NCBI RefSeq assembly: GCF_017676385.1
Contig: NZ_JAFFZN010000008.1
Coordinates: forward strand, 62,001 to 126,000
Direction of reading: 5' to 3'
Source of the DNA: Streptomyces spirodelae
GTDB taxonomy: Bacteria > Actinomycetota > Actinomycetes > Streptomycetales > Streptomycetaceae
Length of the DNA stretch: 64,000 nt
Below the pieces are notes generated by a model. It was not told the origin of the DNA and did not search any database. It saw nothing but the letters and a program-made list of their open reading frames with translations. The position numbers and the translations under genes were made by a program. How positions within the stretch are numbered: the stretch's first letter is position 1; every line of letters begins with the position of its first letter. Below, in pieces: positions 1-9,338 of this stretch.

Positions 1-590
1 TCCTGGCGACCTCGAAGAAGCCCACCCACGTCATCAACGTCGTGGGGTACCAGTGGAGCTGGGGCTTCAACTACATCGAGGACGTGGATGGCGATCCCAA
101 GACGGACGTCAACACGAACAAGGCGCTGGACAACGAGCTGAGCGCCATCCCGGACCGGATGGCCAAGGGCTTCCCCAAGGGTGCCGAGGGCGTCTTCACG
201 GCCGGCACTCCGGCGGACAAGAACCCGCAGAACGGCAACCCGGGTCCGACGCTGTGGCTGCCCAAGGGTGAGAAGGTCCAGTTCATCCTGACCTCCCGCG
301 ACGTCATCCACTCCTTCTGGGTGCTGCCGTTCCTGATGAAGCAGGACGTGATCCCGGGGCATGTCAACCGCTTCGAGGTGACCCCCAACAAGGAGGGCAC
401 CTTCAGGGGCAAGTGTGCCGAGCTGTGCGGCGTCGACCACTCCCGGATGCTCTTCAACGTGAAGGTCGTCTCCCCGGAGCGCTACCAAAAGCACCTGGAG
501 GATCTGGCGAAGAAGGGCCAGACCGGCTACATCCCGGCGGGTACCGCCACCACGGGCGGCGCCAAGAATGCGGAGACGAATAACCCGTGA
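1..590 (+). CDS. ctaC: Cytochrome c oxidase subunit II (CuA domain), 5' end outside window
   Basis: This is the C-terminal part of the subunit that passes electrons from cytochrome c hemes to the CuA centre of the aa3 oxidase. The reading frame is open from base 3; the signal peptide and two membrane helices lie upstream of the window. The visible cupredoxin domain carries the CuA ligand set: the histidine of [10 protein letters not shown], and the cysteines, glutamate, histidine and methionine of [12 protein letters not shown]. The stop codon overlaps the ctaD start as GTGA, so the two are probably translationally coupled. The tail is Gly/Thr rich and poorly conserved. The family assignment is certain; only the missing N-terminus is unknown. 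Confidence 0.97.
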   Translation, partial: LATSKKPTHVINVVGYQWSWGFNYIEDVDGDPKTDVNTNKALDNELSAIPDRMAKGFPKGAEGVFTAGTPADKNPQNGNPGPTLWLPKGEKVQFILTSRDVIHSFWVLPFLMKQDVIPGHVNRFEVTPNKEGTFRGKCAELCGVDHSRMLFNVKVVSPERYQKHLEDLAKKGQTGYIPAGTATTGGAKNAETNNP

Positions 591-2317
591 GCATCCTCAA
601 CGAATCCCAGGGTGCCGCCGCCGCGACAGGTCCGGCGACAACCCCTGGACGCCGTAAGCGGCCCGGTCAGGTGGTCGTCGACTGGATGACGACGACGGAC
701 CACAAGAAGATCGGGAGCCTGTACCTGATCACATCGTTCGTCTTCTTCTGCATCGGCGGCGTCATGGCGCTCTTCATGCGCGCCGAGCTCGCCCGCCCCG
801 GCATGCAGATCATGTCGAACGAGCAGTTCAACCAGGCGTTCACCATGCATGGCACGGTCATGCTGCTGATGTTCGCCACCCCGCTGTTCGCCGGCTTCGC
901 GAACTGGATCATGCCGCTGCAGATCGGCTCGCCCGATGTGGCCTTCCCGCGGCTGAACATGTTCGCCTACTGGCTCTACCTCTTCGGTTCGCTGATCGCG
1001 GTGGGTGGCTTCCTCACCCCGCAGGGCGCTGCCGACTTCGGGTGGTTCGCCTACTCGCCGCTCTCGGACGCGGTCCGCTCGCCGAGTGTCGGCGCCGACA
1101 TGTGGATCATGGGCCTGGCCCTCTCCGGCTTCGGCACCATCCTCGGCTCGGTCAACTTCATCACCACGATCATCTGCATGCGCGCGCCGGGCATGACGAT
1201 GTTCCGGATGCCGATCTTCACCTGGAACGTGCTGCTCACCGGTGTGCTGGTGCTGCTGGCCTTCCCGGTGCTGGCCGCCGCGCTGTTCGCCCTGGAGGCC
1301 GACCGGAAGTTCGGGGCGCACATCTTCGACTCGGCCAACGGAGGGGCGCTGCTGTGGCAACACCTCTTCTGGTTCTTCGGTCATCCAGAGGTGTACATCA
1401 TCGCGCTGCCGTTCTTCGGCATCGTCTCGGAGGTCATCCCGGTCTTCAGCCGTAAGCCGATGTTCGGCTACATCGGTCTGATCGGCGCGACCATCGCCAT
1501 CGCCGGTCTGTCGGTGACGGTCTGGGCGCACCACATGTACGTCACGGGCGGCGTGCTGTTGCCGTTCTTCTCGTTCATGACCTTCCTGATCGCCGTGCCG
1601 ACAGGTGTGAAGTTCTTCAACTGGATCGGCACGATGTGGAAGGGGTCGCTGTCCTTCGAGACACCGATGCTGTGGACCATCGGCTTCCTGATCACCTTCA
1701 CCTTCGGTGGTCTGACCGGTGTCATCCTGGCCTCGCCCCCGATGGACTTCCACGTCTCCGACTCGTACTTCGTCGTGGCGCACTTCCACTACGTGGTCTT
1801 CGGCACCGTGGTCTTCGCGATGTTCGCGGGATTCCACTTCTGGTGGCCGAAGTTCACCGGCAAGATGCTGGACGAGCGGCTCGGCAAGATCACCTTCTGG
1901 ACGCTGTTCATCGGCTTCCACGGCACCTTCCTGGTGCAGCACTGGCTGGGCGCCGAGGGCATGCCGCGCCGGTACGCCGACTACCTGGCGGCCGACGGCT
2001 TCACCGCGCTGAACACCCTCTCCACGATCAGCTCGTTCCTGCTGGGCATGTCGCTGCTGCCGTTCTTCTACAACGTCTGGAAGACGCACAAGTACGGCGA
2101 GAAGGTCGAGGTCGACGACCCGTGGGGCTACGGCCGTTCGCTCGAGTGGGCGACGAGCTGCCCGCCCCCGCGGCACAACTTCCTCACCCTGCCCCGCATC
2201 CGCTCCGAATCCCCGGCCTTCGACCTGCACCACCCGGAGATCTCCGCGCTCGATGAGCTGGAGAACGTGGACAGGGAAGACAAGGCGCTCGCCGGCAGCA
2301 AGGAGGCCGGGAAGTGA
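587..2317 (+). CDS. ctaD: Cytochrome c oxidase subunit I, heme-copper catalytic subunit
   Basis: This 576-residue protein is the proton-pumping core of the aa3 oxidase in the cytoplasmic membrane. It reduces O2 to water at the heme a3-CuB site. Visible ligands are H88 (low-spin heme a, in FTMHGT), H266 with Y270 in FFGHPEVY (CuB ligand and cross-linked tyrosine), H315 and H316 in AHHMYVTGG (CuB), and H399/H401 in AHFHYV (hemes a3 and a). Twelve or so hydrophobic helices follow a charged N-terminus. The GTG start overlaps the ctaC stop. A cytoplasmic C-terminal tail rich in charged residues is normal for actinobacterial CtaD. It is the second gene of ctaC-ctaD-ctaF. Confidence 0.98.
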   Translation: MSILNESQGAAAATGPATTPGRRKRPGQVVVDWMTTTDHKKIGSLYLITSFVFFCIGGVMALFMRAELARPGMQIMSNEQFNQAFTMHGTVMLLMFATPLFAGFANWIMPLQIGSPDVAFPRLNMFAYWLYLFGSLIAVGGFLTPQGAADFGWFAYSPLSDAVRSPSVGADMWIMGLALSGFGTILGSVNFITTIICMRAPGMTMFRMPIFTWNVLLTGVLVLLAFPVLAAALFALEADRKFGAHIFDSANGGALLWQHLFWFFGHPEVYIIALPFFGIVSEVIPVFSRKPMFGYIGLIGATIAIAGLSVTVWAHHMYVTGGVLLPFFSFMTFLIAVPTGVKFFNWIGTMWKGSLSFETPMLWTIGFLITFTFGGLTGVILASPPMDFHVSDSYFVVAHFHYVVFGTVVFAMFAGFHFWWPKFTGKMLDERLGKITFWTLFIGFHGTFLVQHWLGAEGMPRRYADYLAADGFTALNTLSTISSFLLGMSLLPFFYNVWKTHKYGEKVEVDDPWGYGRSLEWATSCPPPRHNFLTLPRIRSESPAFDLHHPEISALDELENVDREDKALAGSKEAGK

Positions 2318-2712
2318 AGATCCAGGGCAAGATGTTCCTGTGGCTGTCGGTCTTCCTGCTGGCGGTCGCCATCACCTACGGGCTCTGGTCGAAGGAGCCG
2401 GTGGGCACCACGGGCCTCTTCCTGGCCTTCGGTCTGTCGATCATGATCGGCTACTACCTGGCGTTCACCGCGCGCCGGGTCGACACCGGAGCCCAGGACA
2501 ACAAGGAGGCCGATGTCGCGGACGACGCCGGCGAGCTGGGCTTTTTCAGCCCGTGGAGCTGGCAGCCGCTGGTGCTGGGTCTCGGTGGTGCCTTCGCCTT
2601 CCTGGGCGTGGCCCTGGGCTGGTGGCTGGTGTACGTCTCGGCACCGGTGCTGCTGATCGGCCTGTTCGGCTGGGTGTTCGAGTACTACCACGGGCAGAAC
2701 CGCACCCAGTAG
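2314..2712 (+). CDS. ctaF: Cytochrome c oxidase subunit IV, actinobacterial type
   Basis: This 132-residue membrane protein is the actinobacteria-specific fourth subunit of the aa3 oxidase in the bc1-aa3 supercomplex. Hydrophobic segments lie at about residues 8-25, 30-50 and 87-125. The GTG start overlaps the ctaD stop by 4 bases (GTGA), so ctaD and ctaF are probably coupled. The segment ending FEYYHGQ near the C-terminus is typical of the family. A strong hairpin terminator follows at 2767-2792, closing the ctaCDF operon. The call rests on position and overall pattern, since the family has no catalytic residues. Confidence 0.93.
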   Translation: MKIQGKMFLWLSVFLLAVAITYGLWSKEPVGTTGLFLAFGLSIMIGYYLAFTARRVDTGAQDNKEADVADDAGELGFFSPWSWQPLVLGLGGAFAFLGVALGWWLVYVSAPVLLIGLFGWVFEYYHGQNRTQ

Positions 2713-2766
2713 CAGGACGCGGCAGCACACAGCGGCCAGGCCGCACACAACCGAAAACGCAAGGAC

Positions 2767-2792
2767 CGGCCCCCCGACACTCCGGGGGGCCG
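2767..2792 (+). terminator. Rho-independent-type terminator after ctaF
   Basis: A perfect 10-base stem (2767-2776 pairing with 2783-2792, cggccccccg with cggggggccg) closes a 6-base loop. A short T-containing stretch follows at 2796-2800. It lies 55 bases after the ctaF stop. Confidence 0.8.
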
Positions 2793-2834
2793 ACCCGTTT
2801 GTACGCACTCAGCGCGCCCGAAATGACGATTCTT

Positions 2835-2840
2835 CATATT
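2835..2840 (+). promoter_or_regulatory. Predicted -10 element for leaderless L,D-transpeptidase transcript
   Basis: CATATT matches the TAnnnT-like -10 pattern and ends 8 bases before the ATG at 2849. No Shine-Dalgarno sequence is present, so transcription probably begins at or next to the start codon. No convincing -35 is visible. Confidence 0.5.
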
Positions 2841-2848
2841 TTGGGCCC

Positions 2849-4144
2849 ATGACTCACAGCTCACGCACCGCGATAGCGGAGGGGGTCCTCACCCCCCGAA
2901 TCCTGTCCCGCAAGAACAAGCGCCGGATGGTCAAGAGCTGCGCCCTGCTGCTGGCGCCCCTCTCCGTGGGGCTCGCCGCCTGCAGTGGCGGGAGCAGCGG
3001 CAACTCGCTGGCCTCCGCTCCGTACGACGCCACGGACGCCGTGGCCGTCAACGCCGACGCCGACAGCACCGACGTCGACCCCGACAAGCCCCTCGAAGTC
3101 ACCGCCCAGCACGGCGACACCCTCACCGACGTGGTCGCCACCGACGCCTCGGGCCGTGTGGTGGCGGGCGAGCTGTCCGCCGACGGCAAGCGCTGGCACA
3201 GCACCGGGTCGCTGGCCGCCGGCGCGCGCTACACCCTCAAGGTCAGCACGGAGAACGACGAGGGAGCCCCAGGGCGGCGCTCGCTGCGTTTCGGAACCAA
3301 GTCCGCATCCAAGCACCTGAAGGTCAAGCTGGGCCCGGACAACGGCACATACGGCGTCGGACAGCCCCTCACGGCGAAGCTGAGCCGCCCGATCAAGGGT
3401 CGCGAACAGCGCGAGCTCGTTGAACGGGCACTGAGAGTGAAGTCCTCCCCGCATGTGGAGGGTGCCTGGCACTGGGTGGACAGCAAGGAGCTGCACTACC
3501 GGCCCCGCTCCTACTGGCCGGCCCACGCCACCATCACCCTCCGCTCCTATCTCAAGGGTCTGAAGATCCGCGACGGGCTGTACGGCGGCAAGGCCGAACC
3601 CGTACGGATGAAGACGGGTGATCGAATAGAAGCGATCACCGACGCCTCCTCGCTGGTGATGAAGGTCAAGAAGAACGGCAAGACGATCCGTTCCATACCC
3701 GTCACCACGGGCAAAGCGGGCTACGAGACCCGTAACGGCGTCAAGGTGATCCTCACCAAGGAGCCGTACGTGCGGATGACCAGCGCCAGCATCGGCGCCT
3801 CGGACTTCTACGACCTGGGCGTCTACTGGGCCACGCGGCTCACCAACAGCGGTGAGTACGTGCACGGCGCGCCCTGGTCGGTCGGCTCCCAGGGCGTCTC
3901 GAACACCAGCCACGGCTGCACCGGTATGAGCAGCGCCAACGCCAAGTGGTTCTTCAACCACGTCCGCCAGGGCGACATCGTCCAGCACATCAATTCGGCG
4001 GGCGAGAAGATGGCACCCTTCGGCAACGGCTTCGGGGACTGGAACCTGGGCTGGAAGAAATGGCGCGCCGGCAGCGCCGTCCACCACGGCCAGCCCCTCG
4101 GCAGCGGCCCCGCGGACTCCGCGCGGCTGCGCCCCCAGATATGA
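2849..4144 (+). CDS. Lipoprotein L,D-transpeptidase with Ig-like domains
   Basis: This 431-residue exported lipoprotein is predicted to form 3-3 cross-links in peptidoglycan. A long basic n-region precedes a hydrophobic stretch ending in a lipobox (LSVGLAAC, lipidated C45). Two Ig-like regions follow at about 60-260. The YkuD catalytic domain lies at about 260-385 and carries SHGCTGMS with H355 and nucleophile C357. The start at 2849 fits a leaderless -10; an inner ATG at 2927 would give a shorter signal peptide. The gene sits between the two halves of the respiratory cluster and has terminators on both sides, so it is monocistronic. Confidence 0.93.
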   Translation: MTHSSRTAIAEGVLTPRILSRKNKRRMVKSCALLLAPLSVGLAACSGGSSGNSLASAPYDATDAVAVNADADSTDVDPDKPLEVTAQHGDTLTDVVATDASGRVVAGELSADGKRWHSTGSLAAGARYTLKVSTENDEGAPGRRSLRFGTKSASKHLKVKLGPDNGTYGVGQPLTAKLSRPIKGREQRELVERALRVKSSPHVEGAWHWVDSKELHYRPRSYWPAHATITLRSYLKGLKIRDGLYGGKAEPVRMKTGDRIEAITDASSLVMKVKKNGKTIRSIPVTTGKAGYETRNGVKVILTKEPYVRMTSASIGASDFYDLGVYWATRLTNSGEYVHGAPWSVGSQGVSNTSHGCTGMSSANAKWFFNHVRQGDIVQHINSAGEKMAPFGNGFGDWNLGWKKWRAGSAVHHGQPLGSGPADSARLRPQI

Positions 4145-4168
4145 CCCGGGGTGTGACCCACCACCCGC

Positions 4169-4222
4169 ACAAGGCCGCGCCCCCGCCTCCCTCGATCGTG
4201 GGAAGCGGGGGCGCGGCCTTGT
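4169..4222. terminator. Bidirectional terminator between convergent genes
   Basis: An 18-base perfect inverted repeat (4169-4186 with 4205-4222) brackets an 18-base middle that can extend the hairpin (tccc with ggga). It lies between the ends of the L,D-transpeptidase and the receiver-like gene, so it can stop transcription from both sides. Confidence 0.85.
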
Positions 4223-4232
4223 CCGTGCGGCC

Positions 4233-4646
4233 TCAGGCCGGGGCGAGGTCCCCGTCGGCCGTGCGCTCCCGCAGCAGCCCGGCCAGCGCGTCGGCCAGTG
4301 CCACCGGGTCCACCGGGTGCGAGACGGTCGCCTCGGCCCGGCTCCAGGTCGCCAGCCAGGCGTCCTGCGGCCTGCCGATCAGCAGCAGTACCGGCGGGCA
4401 GTCGAAGATCTCGTCCTTGATCTGCCGGCATACGCCCATGCCCCCGGCCGGGGCCGTCTCCCCGTCCAGCACGCACGCGTCCACGTGCAGCTCCTCCAGT
4501 GCTGACAGCACCGCGGGCAGCGTGGCGCACTCCACATACCGGATCTCGGGCACATCGGGCGCGGGCCTGCGGCCCGCTGCGAGCCGCACCTGCTCGCGGG
4601 TGGTGGCGTTGTCGCTGTAGACCAGCACCGTGGCGGTCGGCTGCAT
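4233..4646 (-). CDS. Stand-alone receiver-like protein
   Basis: This 137-residue protein resembles a two-component receiver domain without an output domain. It has an initial VLVYSDN strand, a candidate phospho-acceptor D61 in CVLDGE, and a later VLLLIG strand. Where receivers carry a conserved lysine, this one has AEATVSHPVDP, so the lysine is missing and phosphorylation is doubtful. The ATG at 4646 is chosen over the longer frame because GGAGGAACG lies just before it. It is transcribed against its neighbours, between the transpeptidase and ctaE. Its place in the respiratory region suggests, but does not show, a link to oxidase expression. Confidence 0.75.
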   Translation of the reverse strand: MQPTATVLVYSDNATTREQVRLAAGRRPAPDVPEIRYVECATLPAVLSALEELHVDACVLDGETAPAGGMGVCRQIKDEIFDCPPVLLLIGRPQDAWLATWSRAEATVSHPVDPVALADALAGLLRERTADGDLAPA

Positions 4647-4878
4647 CGTTCCTCCGCGTCCGTATCGGGTGAACCGCTGGCGCACCGCGCTGACCGAAGC
4701 CGTATTCCACGGTGGCGCCGCTCGGATGCTACTCCCTCTCATGCACCGTCAACACCGGTCAGCACGCCTTGATACTGGGCCGTAAGGGGGGTGCGCCGGG
4801 GGCGTCGTCGCTGGACAGGGCAGCAGTGCCGGCTACGGACACACCGAACGGGACCCCCCGAAGTGAGGCCGGGATAAG

Positions 4879-4899
4879 CGACCGACATAATGTCGGTCG
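4879..4899. promoter_or_regulatory. 21-bp palindrome spanning the ctaE start codon
   Basis: Arms CGACCGACAT (4879-4888) and ATGTCGGTCG (4890-4899) flank one A. The right arm begins with the annotated ATG of ctaE. Within it, CATAAT at 4886-4891 resembles a -10 element 7 bases before the in-frame GTG at 4899. It could be an operator, a start-site hairpin, or a leaderless promoter. Confidence 0.55.
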
Positions 4900-5507
4900 T
4901 GGCGACAGCAACAGCAGTAGAAACCGGGCACGCGCACCCGTCGGTCAACCGGCCGAACCTCACCAGCGTCGGAACCATCATCTGGCTGAGTTCCGAGCTG
5001 ATGTTCTTCGCGGCCCTCTTCGCGATGTACTTCACCCTTCGGTCGGTGACCGGAGCCGAGTACTGGAAGGAGCATGCCGATGCGCTGAACCTTCCGTTCT
5101 CGGCGACGAACACCACGATCCTGGTGCTCTCCTCGCTCACCTGCCAGCTCGGCGTCTTCGCTGCCGAGCGCGGTGACGTGAAGAAGCTCCGGGCGTGGTT
5201 CATCGTCACCTTCATCATGGGTGCGATCTTTATCGGCGGCCAGGTCTACGAGTACACGGAGCTGGTCAAGGAGGGCACCTCACTCTCCTCGAGTCCGTAC
5301 GGATCGGTGTTCTACCTGACCACCGGTTTCCACGGGATGCACGTGACAGGCGGACTCATCGCCTTCCTGTTCGTCCTGGGGCGCACCTATGCGGCCAGGC
5401 GGTTCACTCACCACCAGGCCACCGCCGCCATCGTCGTGTCCTACTACTGGCACTTCGTCGATGTCGTCTGGATCGGCCTCTTCGCCACCATCTACCTGAT
5501 CCGGTAA
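4890..5507 (+). CDS. ctaE: Cytochrome c oxidase subunit III
   Basis: This 205-residue integral membrane protein is subunit III of the aa3 oxidase and stabilises the catalytic core. Five hydrophobic helices are visible. Family marks include [10 protein letters not shown] in the fourth helix region and [14 protein letters not shown] near the C-terminus. The ATG at 4890 has no Shine-Dalgarno sequence. An in-frame GTG at 4899 follows a -10-like CATAAT, so translation may start there instead, removing three residues. It is separated from ctaCDF by the transpeptidase and receiver-like genes and leads into qcrCAB after 103 bases. Confidence 0.97.
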   Translation: MSVVATATAVETGHAHPSVNRPNLTSVGTIIWLSSELMFFAALFAMYFTLRSVTGAEYWKEHADALNLPFSATNTTILVLSSLTCQLGVFAAERGDVKKLRAWFIVTFIMGAIFIGGQVYEYTELVKEGTSLSSSPYGSVFYLTTGFHGMHVTGGLIAFLFVLGRTYAARRFTHHQATAAIVVSYYWHFVDVVWIGLFATIYLIR

Positions 5508-5610
5508 GCGAGCGGCGCGGCACAGCCGCGCGCCGTACCGCGCAGGCGGACTACGGGAACAGACGGACAGACACCGCATCGACGAGAAAATCCTGACACC
5601 GGGGTAATCC

Positions 5611-6423
5611 GTGAAAAAGCTCTCCGCACGACGGCGCCATCCGCTGGCGGCGCTTGTCGTTCTACTCTTCGCGCTGGCGGCCACCGGGGGGCTGTACACC
5701 GCGTTCGCTCCCGCGGGTGAGGCCAAGGCCGAGCAGGAGTCGAGTAAGTCCCTCGCCATCGAGGAGGGCAAGAAGCTCTTCGCCACCGGGTGCTCCAGCT
5801 GCCACGGAACCGGCGGCCAGGGGACCAGCGACGGTCCCAGCCTGGTCGGTGTGGGGGCCGCGGCGGTGGACTTCCAGGTCGGCACCGGCCGGATGCCCGC
5901 CCAGCAGCCCGGCGCCCAGGTGCCGAAGAAGCCGAAGGTCTACAGCCAGGACGAGATCAACCAGCTCGCCGCATACGTCGCCTCGCTCGGCAGCGGGCCG
6001 GCCAAGCCGACCAAGGACATGTACGACCCGGCCGGCGCCGACGTCGCCAGGGGTGGGGAACTGTTCCGCACCAACTGCGCGCAGTGCCACAACTTCACCG
6101 GTGAGGGTGGCGCCCTCACGCACGGCAAGTACGCGCCCGACCTCGGTGATGTCGACCCCAAGCACATCTACGAGGCCATGCAGACCGGCCCCCAGAACAT
6201 GCCGTCCTTCACCGACGGTGCGCTTCCCGAGAAGGACAAGCGGGACATCGTCGCGTACGTGAAGACGGTCAACAGCGACAACTCGGAGAGCCCCGGCGGG
6301 TTCAAGCTCGGTGGCTTCGGCCCCGTCGCCGAGGGCATGTTCGCCTGGATCTTCGGTCTCGGCGCGCTGATCGCCGTCGCCGTCTGGGTCGCCGCTCGGA
6401 CCGCAAAGGCCAAGAAGTCATGA
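5611..6423 (+). CDS. qcrC: Diheme cytochrome c subunit of cytochrome bc1 complex
   Basis: This 270-residue subunit replaces both cytochrome c1 and soluble cytochrome c in actinobacterial bc1-aa3 supercomplexes, carrying electrons from the Rieske centre to CuA. An N-terminal membrane segment lies at about residues 11-31. Two heme-binding sites follow: C61-C64-H65 (CSSCH) and C156-C159-H160 (CAQCH). A C-terminal membrane anchor lies at about 240-262. The GTG start at 5611 follows GGGGTAATCC, a weak ribosome site. The stop overlaps the qcrA ATG (ATGA), so qcrC and qcrA are coupled. Confidence 0.97.
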   Translation: MKKLSARRRHPLAALVVLLFALAATGGLYTAFAPAGEAKAEQESSKSLAIEEGKKLFATGCSSCHGTGGQGTSDGPSLVGVGAAAVDFQVGTGRMPAQQPGAQVPKKPKVYSQDEINQLAAYVASLGSGPAKPTKDMYDPAGADVARGGELFRTNCAQCHNFTGEGGALTHGKYAPDLGDVDPKHIYEAMQTGPQNMPSFTDGALPEKDKRDIVAYVKTVNSDNSESPGGFKLGGFGPVAEGMFAWIFGLGALIAVAVWVAARTAKAKKS

Positions 6424-7490
6424 GTAGCCAGACTGGACCAGACGAGAACGTGTCAGACGACGAGAACCTGCCCGCCGCGCAGGAAGAATCCCACGGTGCG
6501 GAGGTGGTCGAGGCCGACCCCTTCGCGGACCCCGGTCTGCCGCCGCACGAGCACCGCATCCAGGACATCGACGAGCGGGCGGCCAAGCGCTCCGAGCGCA
6601 CCGTCGCCCTCCTCTTCACGCTGTCCATGCTGGCCACGGTGGGCTTCATCGCCTCCTTCGTGGCCTTCCCGATCGACGAGATCATCTACGTCTGGCCGCT
6701 CGGGCACATCAGCTCGCTGAACCTGGCACTCGGCCTCACCCTGGGCGTCGCACTCTTCTGCATCGGCGCCGGCGCGGTCCACTGGGCCCGCACGCTGATG
6801 TCCGACGAGGAGATGGTCGACGAGCGGCACCCCGTAGCGGCCTCCCCCGAGGTGCGCGAGAAGGTCATCTCGGACTTCAAGCAGGGAGCCAAGGAGTCGG
6901 CCCTCGGCCGCCGGAAGCTCATCCGCAACACGATGTTCGGTGCCGTGGCCCTGGTGCCGCTCTCCGGCATCGTCCTGCTGCGCGACCTGGGCCCGCTGCC
7001 GAAGGACAAGCTGCGGCACACCGCGTGGAAGAAGGGGAAGCTGCTCGTCAACGAGAACACCAACGAGCCGCTTCGTCCCGAGGACATCGCCGTCGGTTCG
7101 CTCACCTTCGCCAAGCCCGAGGGGCTGGAGGAGGAGGACCACCACTTCCAGGAGGAGATCGCCAAGGCGGCCCTGATGATCGTGCGGCTGGAGCCGAACG
7201 ACATCAAGGACAAGCGCGAGCTGGACTGGTCGCACGAGGGGATTGTCGCCTTCTCGAAGATCTGCACGCACGTCGGCTGCCCCGTCAGCCTCTACGAGCA
7301 GCAGACCCACCACGTCCTGTGCCCGTGCCACCAGTCGACGTTCGACCTCACCGACGGTGCGCGCGTGCTCTTCGGACCCGCCGGCCACCCGCTGCCGCAG
7401 CTGAACATCAGCGTCAACAAGGACGGCTACCTCGAAGCGCAGGGCGACTTCGCGGAGCCCGTCGGTCCGGCCTTCTGGGAGCGCGGATGA
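6420..7490 (+). CDS. qcrA: Rieske iron-sulfur subunit of cytochrome bc1 complex
   Basis: This 356-residue protein carries the high-potential [2Fe-2S] centre that takes an electron from menaquinol at the Qo site. It has an acidic N-terminal extension and three predicted membrane segments in the first 200 residues, as in other actinobacterial QcrA proteins. The Rieske domain is at the C-terminus. Ligands C282, H284, C301 and H304 sit in CTHVGC and CPCH, with C287 and C303 as the disulfide pair. It overlaps qcrC and qcrB by ATGA at both ends, so the three genes form one tightly coupled unit. Confidence 0.97.
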   Translation: MSSQTGPDENVSDDENLPAAQEESHGAEVVEADPFADPGLPPHEHRIQDIDERAAKRSERTVALLFTLSMLATVGFIASFVAFPIDEIIYVWPLGHISSLNLALGLTLGVALFCIGAGAVHWARTLMSDEEMVDERHPVAASPEVREKVISDFKQGAKESALGRRKLIRNTMFGAVALVPLSGIVLLRDLGPLPKDKLRHTAWKKGKLLVNENTNEPLRPEDIAVGSLTFAKPEGLEEEDHHFQEEIAKAALMIVRLEPNDIKDKRELDWSHEGIVAFSKICTHVGCPVSLYEQQTHHVLCPCHQSTFDLTDGARVLFGPAGHPLPQLNISVNKDGYLEAQGDFAEPVGPAFWERG

Positions 7491-9133
7491 GTACTGCAAC
7501 CGAGACCCGGGGCAGCGCTGCTGCCGAGGGCAAGAAGAAGGCACCCGCGGGAGAGCGGGTCGCCGACTGGGCCGACGGGCGGCTGGGGATCTACAGCCTC
7601 GCCAAGGCCAACATGCGCAAGATCTTCCCGGACCACTGGTCCTTCATGCTGGGTGAGGTCGCGCTCTACAGCTTCATCATCATCATCCTGACCGGCGTCT
7701 ACCTGACGCTGTTCTTCCACCCGTCGATGAACGAGGTGGAGTACCACGGCCCCTACACGCCGATGCAGGGCGTGCAGATGTCCGAGGCGTTCAAGTCGAC
7801 CCTGGACATCAGCTTCGACGTGCGCGGCGGTCTGCTGGTACGGCAGATCCACCACTGGGCGGCGCTGATCTTCCTCGCGGCGATGTTCGTGCACATGATG
7901 CGCGTCTTCTTCACGGGCGCGTTCCGCAAGCCGCGCGAGATCAACTGGGTCTTCGGGTTCCTGCTCTTCGTGCTGGGCATGTTCACCGGCTTCACCGGCT
8001 ACTCGCTCCCGGACGACCTGCTCTCCGGCACCGGTGTGCGGTTCATGGAGGGCGCGGTCCTCTCGGTGCCGATCGTCGGTACGTACCTGTCGATGTTCCT
8101 GTTCGGCGGCGAGTTCCCCGGCGACGACTTCGTGGCCAGGTTCTACTCGATCCACATCCTGGTGCTGCCGGGCATCATGCTCGGGCTGCTGGTGGCGCAC
8201 CTGATCCTGGTCTTCTACCACAAGCACACCCAGTTCGCGGGCCCGGGCCGGAAGAACTCCAACGTGGTGGGCATGCCGCTGCTGCCTGTCTACATGGCCA
8301 AGGCCGGAGGCTTCTTCTTCCTGGTCTTCGGTGTGATCGCGGCCATCGCGGCGCTGTTCACCATCAACCCGATCTGGGTGCTCGGCCCCTACCGGCCCGA
8401 CCAGGTGTCGACCAACGCGCAGCCCGACTGGTACATGGGCTTCTCCGAGGGCCTCGTCCGGGTGATGCCTGGCTGGGAGGTCGACTTCCTGGGGCACACC
8501 CTGGTGCTCGGTGTGGCCATCCCGCTGATGATCCTCTTCCCGCTGGTACTCGTCGCGATCGCCGTCTACCCGTTCATCGAGGCATGGGTGACCGGGGACA
8601 AGCGCGAGCACCACATCGCCGACCGGCCACGCAACGCACCCACCCGCACGGCGTTCGGTGCCGCGTGGATCTCCTGGTACTTCGTCTGCCTCGTCGGCGG
8701 TGGCAACGACCTGTGGGCGACGCACTTCCACTTGTCGATCAACGCCATCACCTGGTTCGTACGGATCGCCTTCTTCGTCCTGCCCGTCCTGGTCTTCTGG
8801 GTCACCCGGCGCATCTGCCTCGGGCTGCAGCGCAAGGACAGGGAGAAGGTGCTGCACGGCCGCGAGACCGGCACCATCAAGCGGCTGCCGCACGGTGAGT
8901 TCGTCGAGATCCACGAGCCGCTCTCGCAGGAGCAGCTGCACACGCTCACCGCGCACGACCAGTACGAGCCGGTGGAGATCGGGCCGCTCAAGGACGAGAA
9001 CGGTGTCGAGCGGAAGGTCTCGCGCGGTCAGAAGCTGCGGGCCAAGCTGTCCAAGGGCTACTACGGGGAGTCCGGTCAGATCCCCAAGCCCACCCGCGAG
9101 GAGTACCACGAGCTGGAGAGCGGGCACCACTGA
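7487..9133 (+). CDS. qcrB: Cytochrome b subunit of cytochrome bc1 complex
   Basis: This 548-residue membrane subunit binds two b hemes and forms the quinol sites of complex III. The ATG at 7487 overlaps the qcrA stop. The open frame continues upstream to about 7025, but that part is an out-of-frame reading of qcrA. Typical marks are IHHWAALIFLAAMFVHMMR (heme-binding histidines) and QPDWYMGFSEG. The long cytoplasmic C-terminal extension after the last helix is usual in actinobacteria. QcrB is also the target of telacebec-type inhibitors in mycobacteria (family knowledge). A perfect terminator follows at 9178-9216. Confidence 0.98.
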   Translation: MSTATETRGSAAAEGKKKAPAGERVADWADGRLGIYSLAKANMRKIFPDHWSFMLGEVALYSFIIIILTGVYLTLFFHPSMNEVEYHGPYTPMQGVQMSEAFKSTLDISFDVRGGLLVRQIHHWAALIFLAAMFVHMMRVFFTGAFRKPREINWVFGFLLFVLGMFTGFTGYSLPDDLLSGTGVRFMEGAVLSVPIVGTYLSMFLFGGEFPGDDFVARFYSIHILVLPGIMLGLLVAHLILVFYHKHTQFAGPGRKNSNVVGMPLLPVYMAKAGGFFFLVFGVIAAIAALFTINPIWVLGPYRPDQVSTNAQPDWYMGFSEGLVRVMPGWEVDFLGHTLVLGVAIPLMILFPLVLVAIAVYPFIEAWVTGDKREHHIADRPRNAPTRTAFGAAWISWYFVCLVGGGNDLWATHFHLSINAITWFVRIAFFVLPVLVFWVTRRICLGLQRKDREKVLHGRETGTIKRLPHGEFVEIHEPLSQEQLHTLTAHDQYEPVEIGPLKDENGVERKVSRGQKLRAKLSKGYYGESGQIPKPTREEYHELESGHH

Positions 9134-9177
9134 CCCGATCGCACCGCTGACCGGTTCACACAGCTGGATCCGCCACT

Positions 9178-9216
9178 GGGGAGGGGTCCACGGGCACGTC
9201 CCGTGGACCCCTCCCC
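9178..9216 (+). terminator. Terminator after qcrB
   Basis: A perfect 17-base stem (9178-9194 with 9200-9216) closes a 5-base loop. It ends the ctaE-qcrCAB unit before trpD. Confidence 0.85.
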
Positions 9217-9338
9217 GCTGTCTGCCCCCGGTCGCTTCCGGGCCCCTGCTCAGGGGCTGAACACCGGGCCGGCCTGCTGCCCGGACTCGGTAGGGTGGCC
9301 GCACCAACGCGTCGGTCTATTGCCAGGAAGTGGTCACC

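Noticed and set aside
527..2233. A 568-residue open frame on the minus strand opposite ctaD
   Set aside because: It mirrors the codon pattern of ctaD and has no homology; long antisense frames are usual in very GC-rich DNA.
7025..7486. Upstream extension of qcrB
   Set aside because: It lies within qcrA in another frame; the ATG at 7487 overlaps the qcrA stop.
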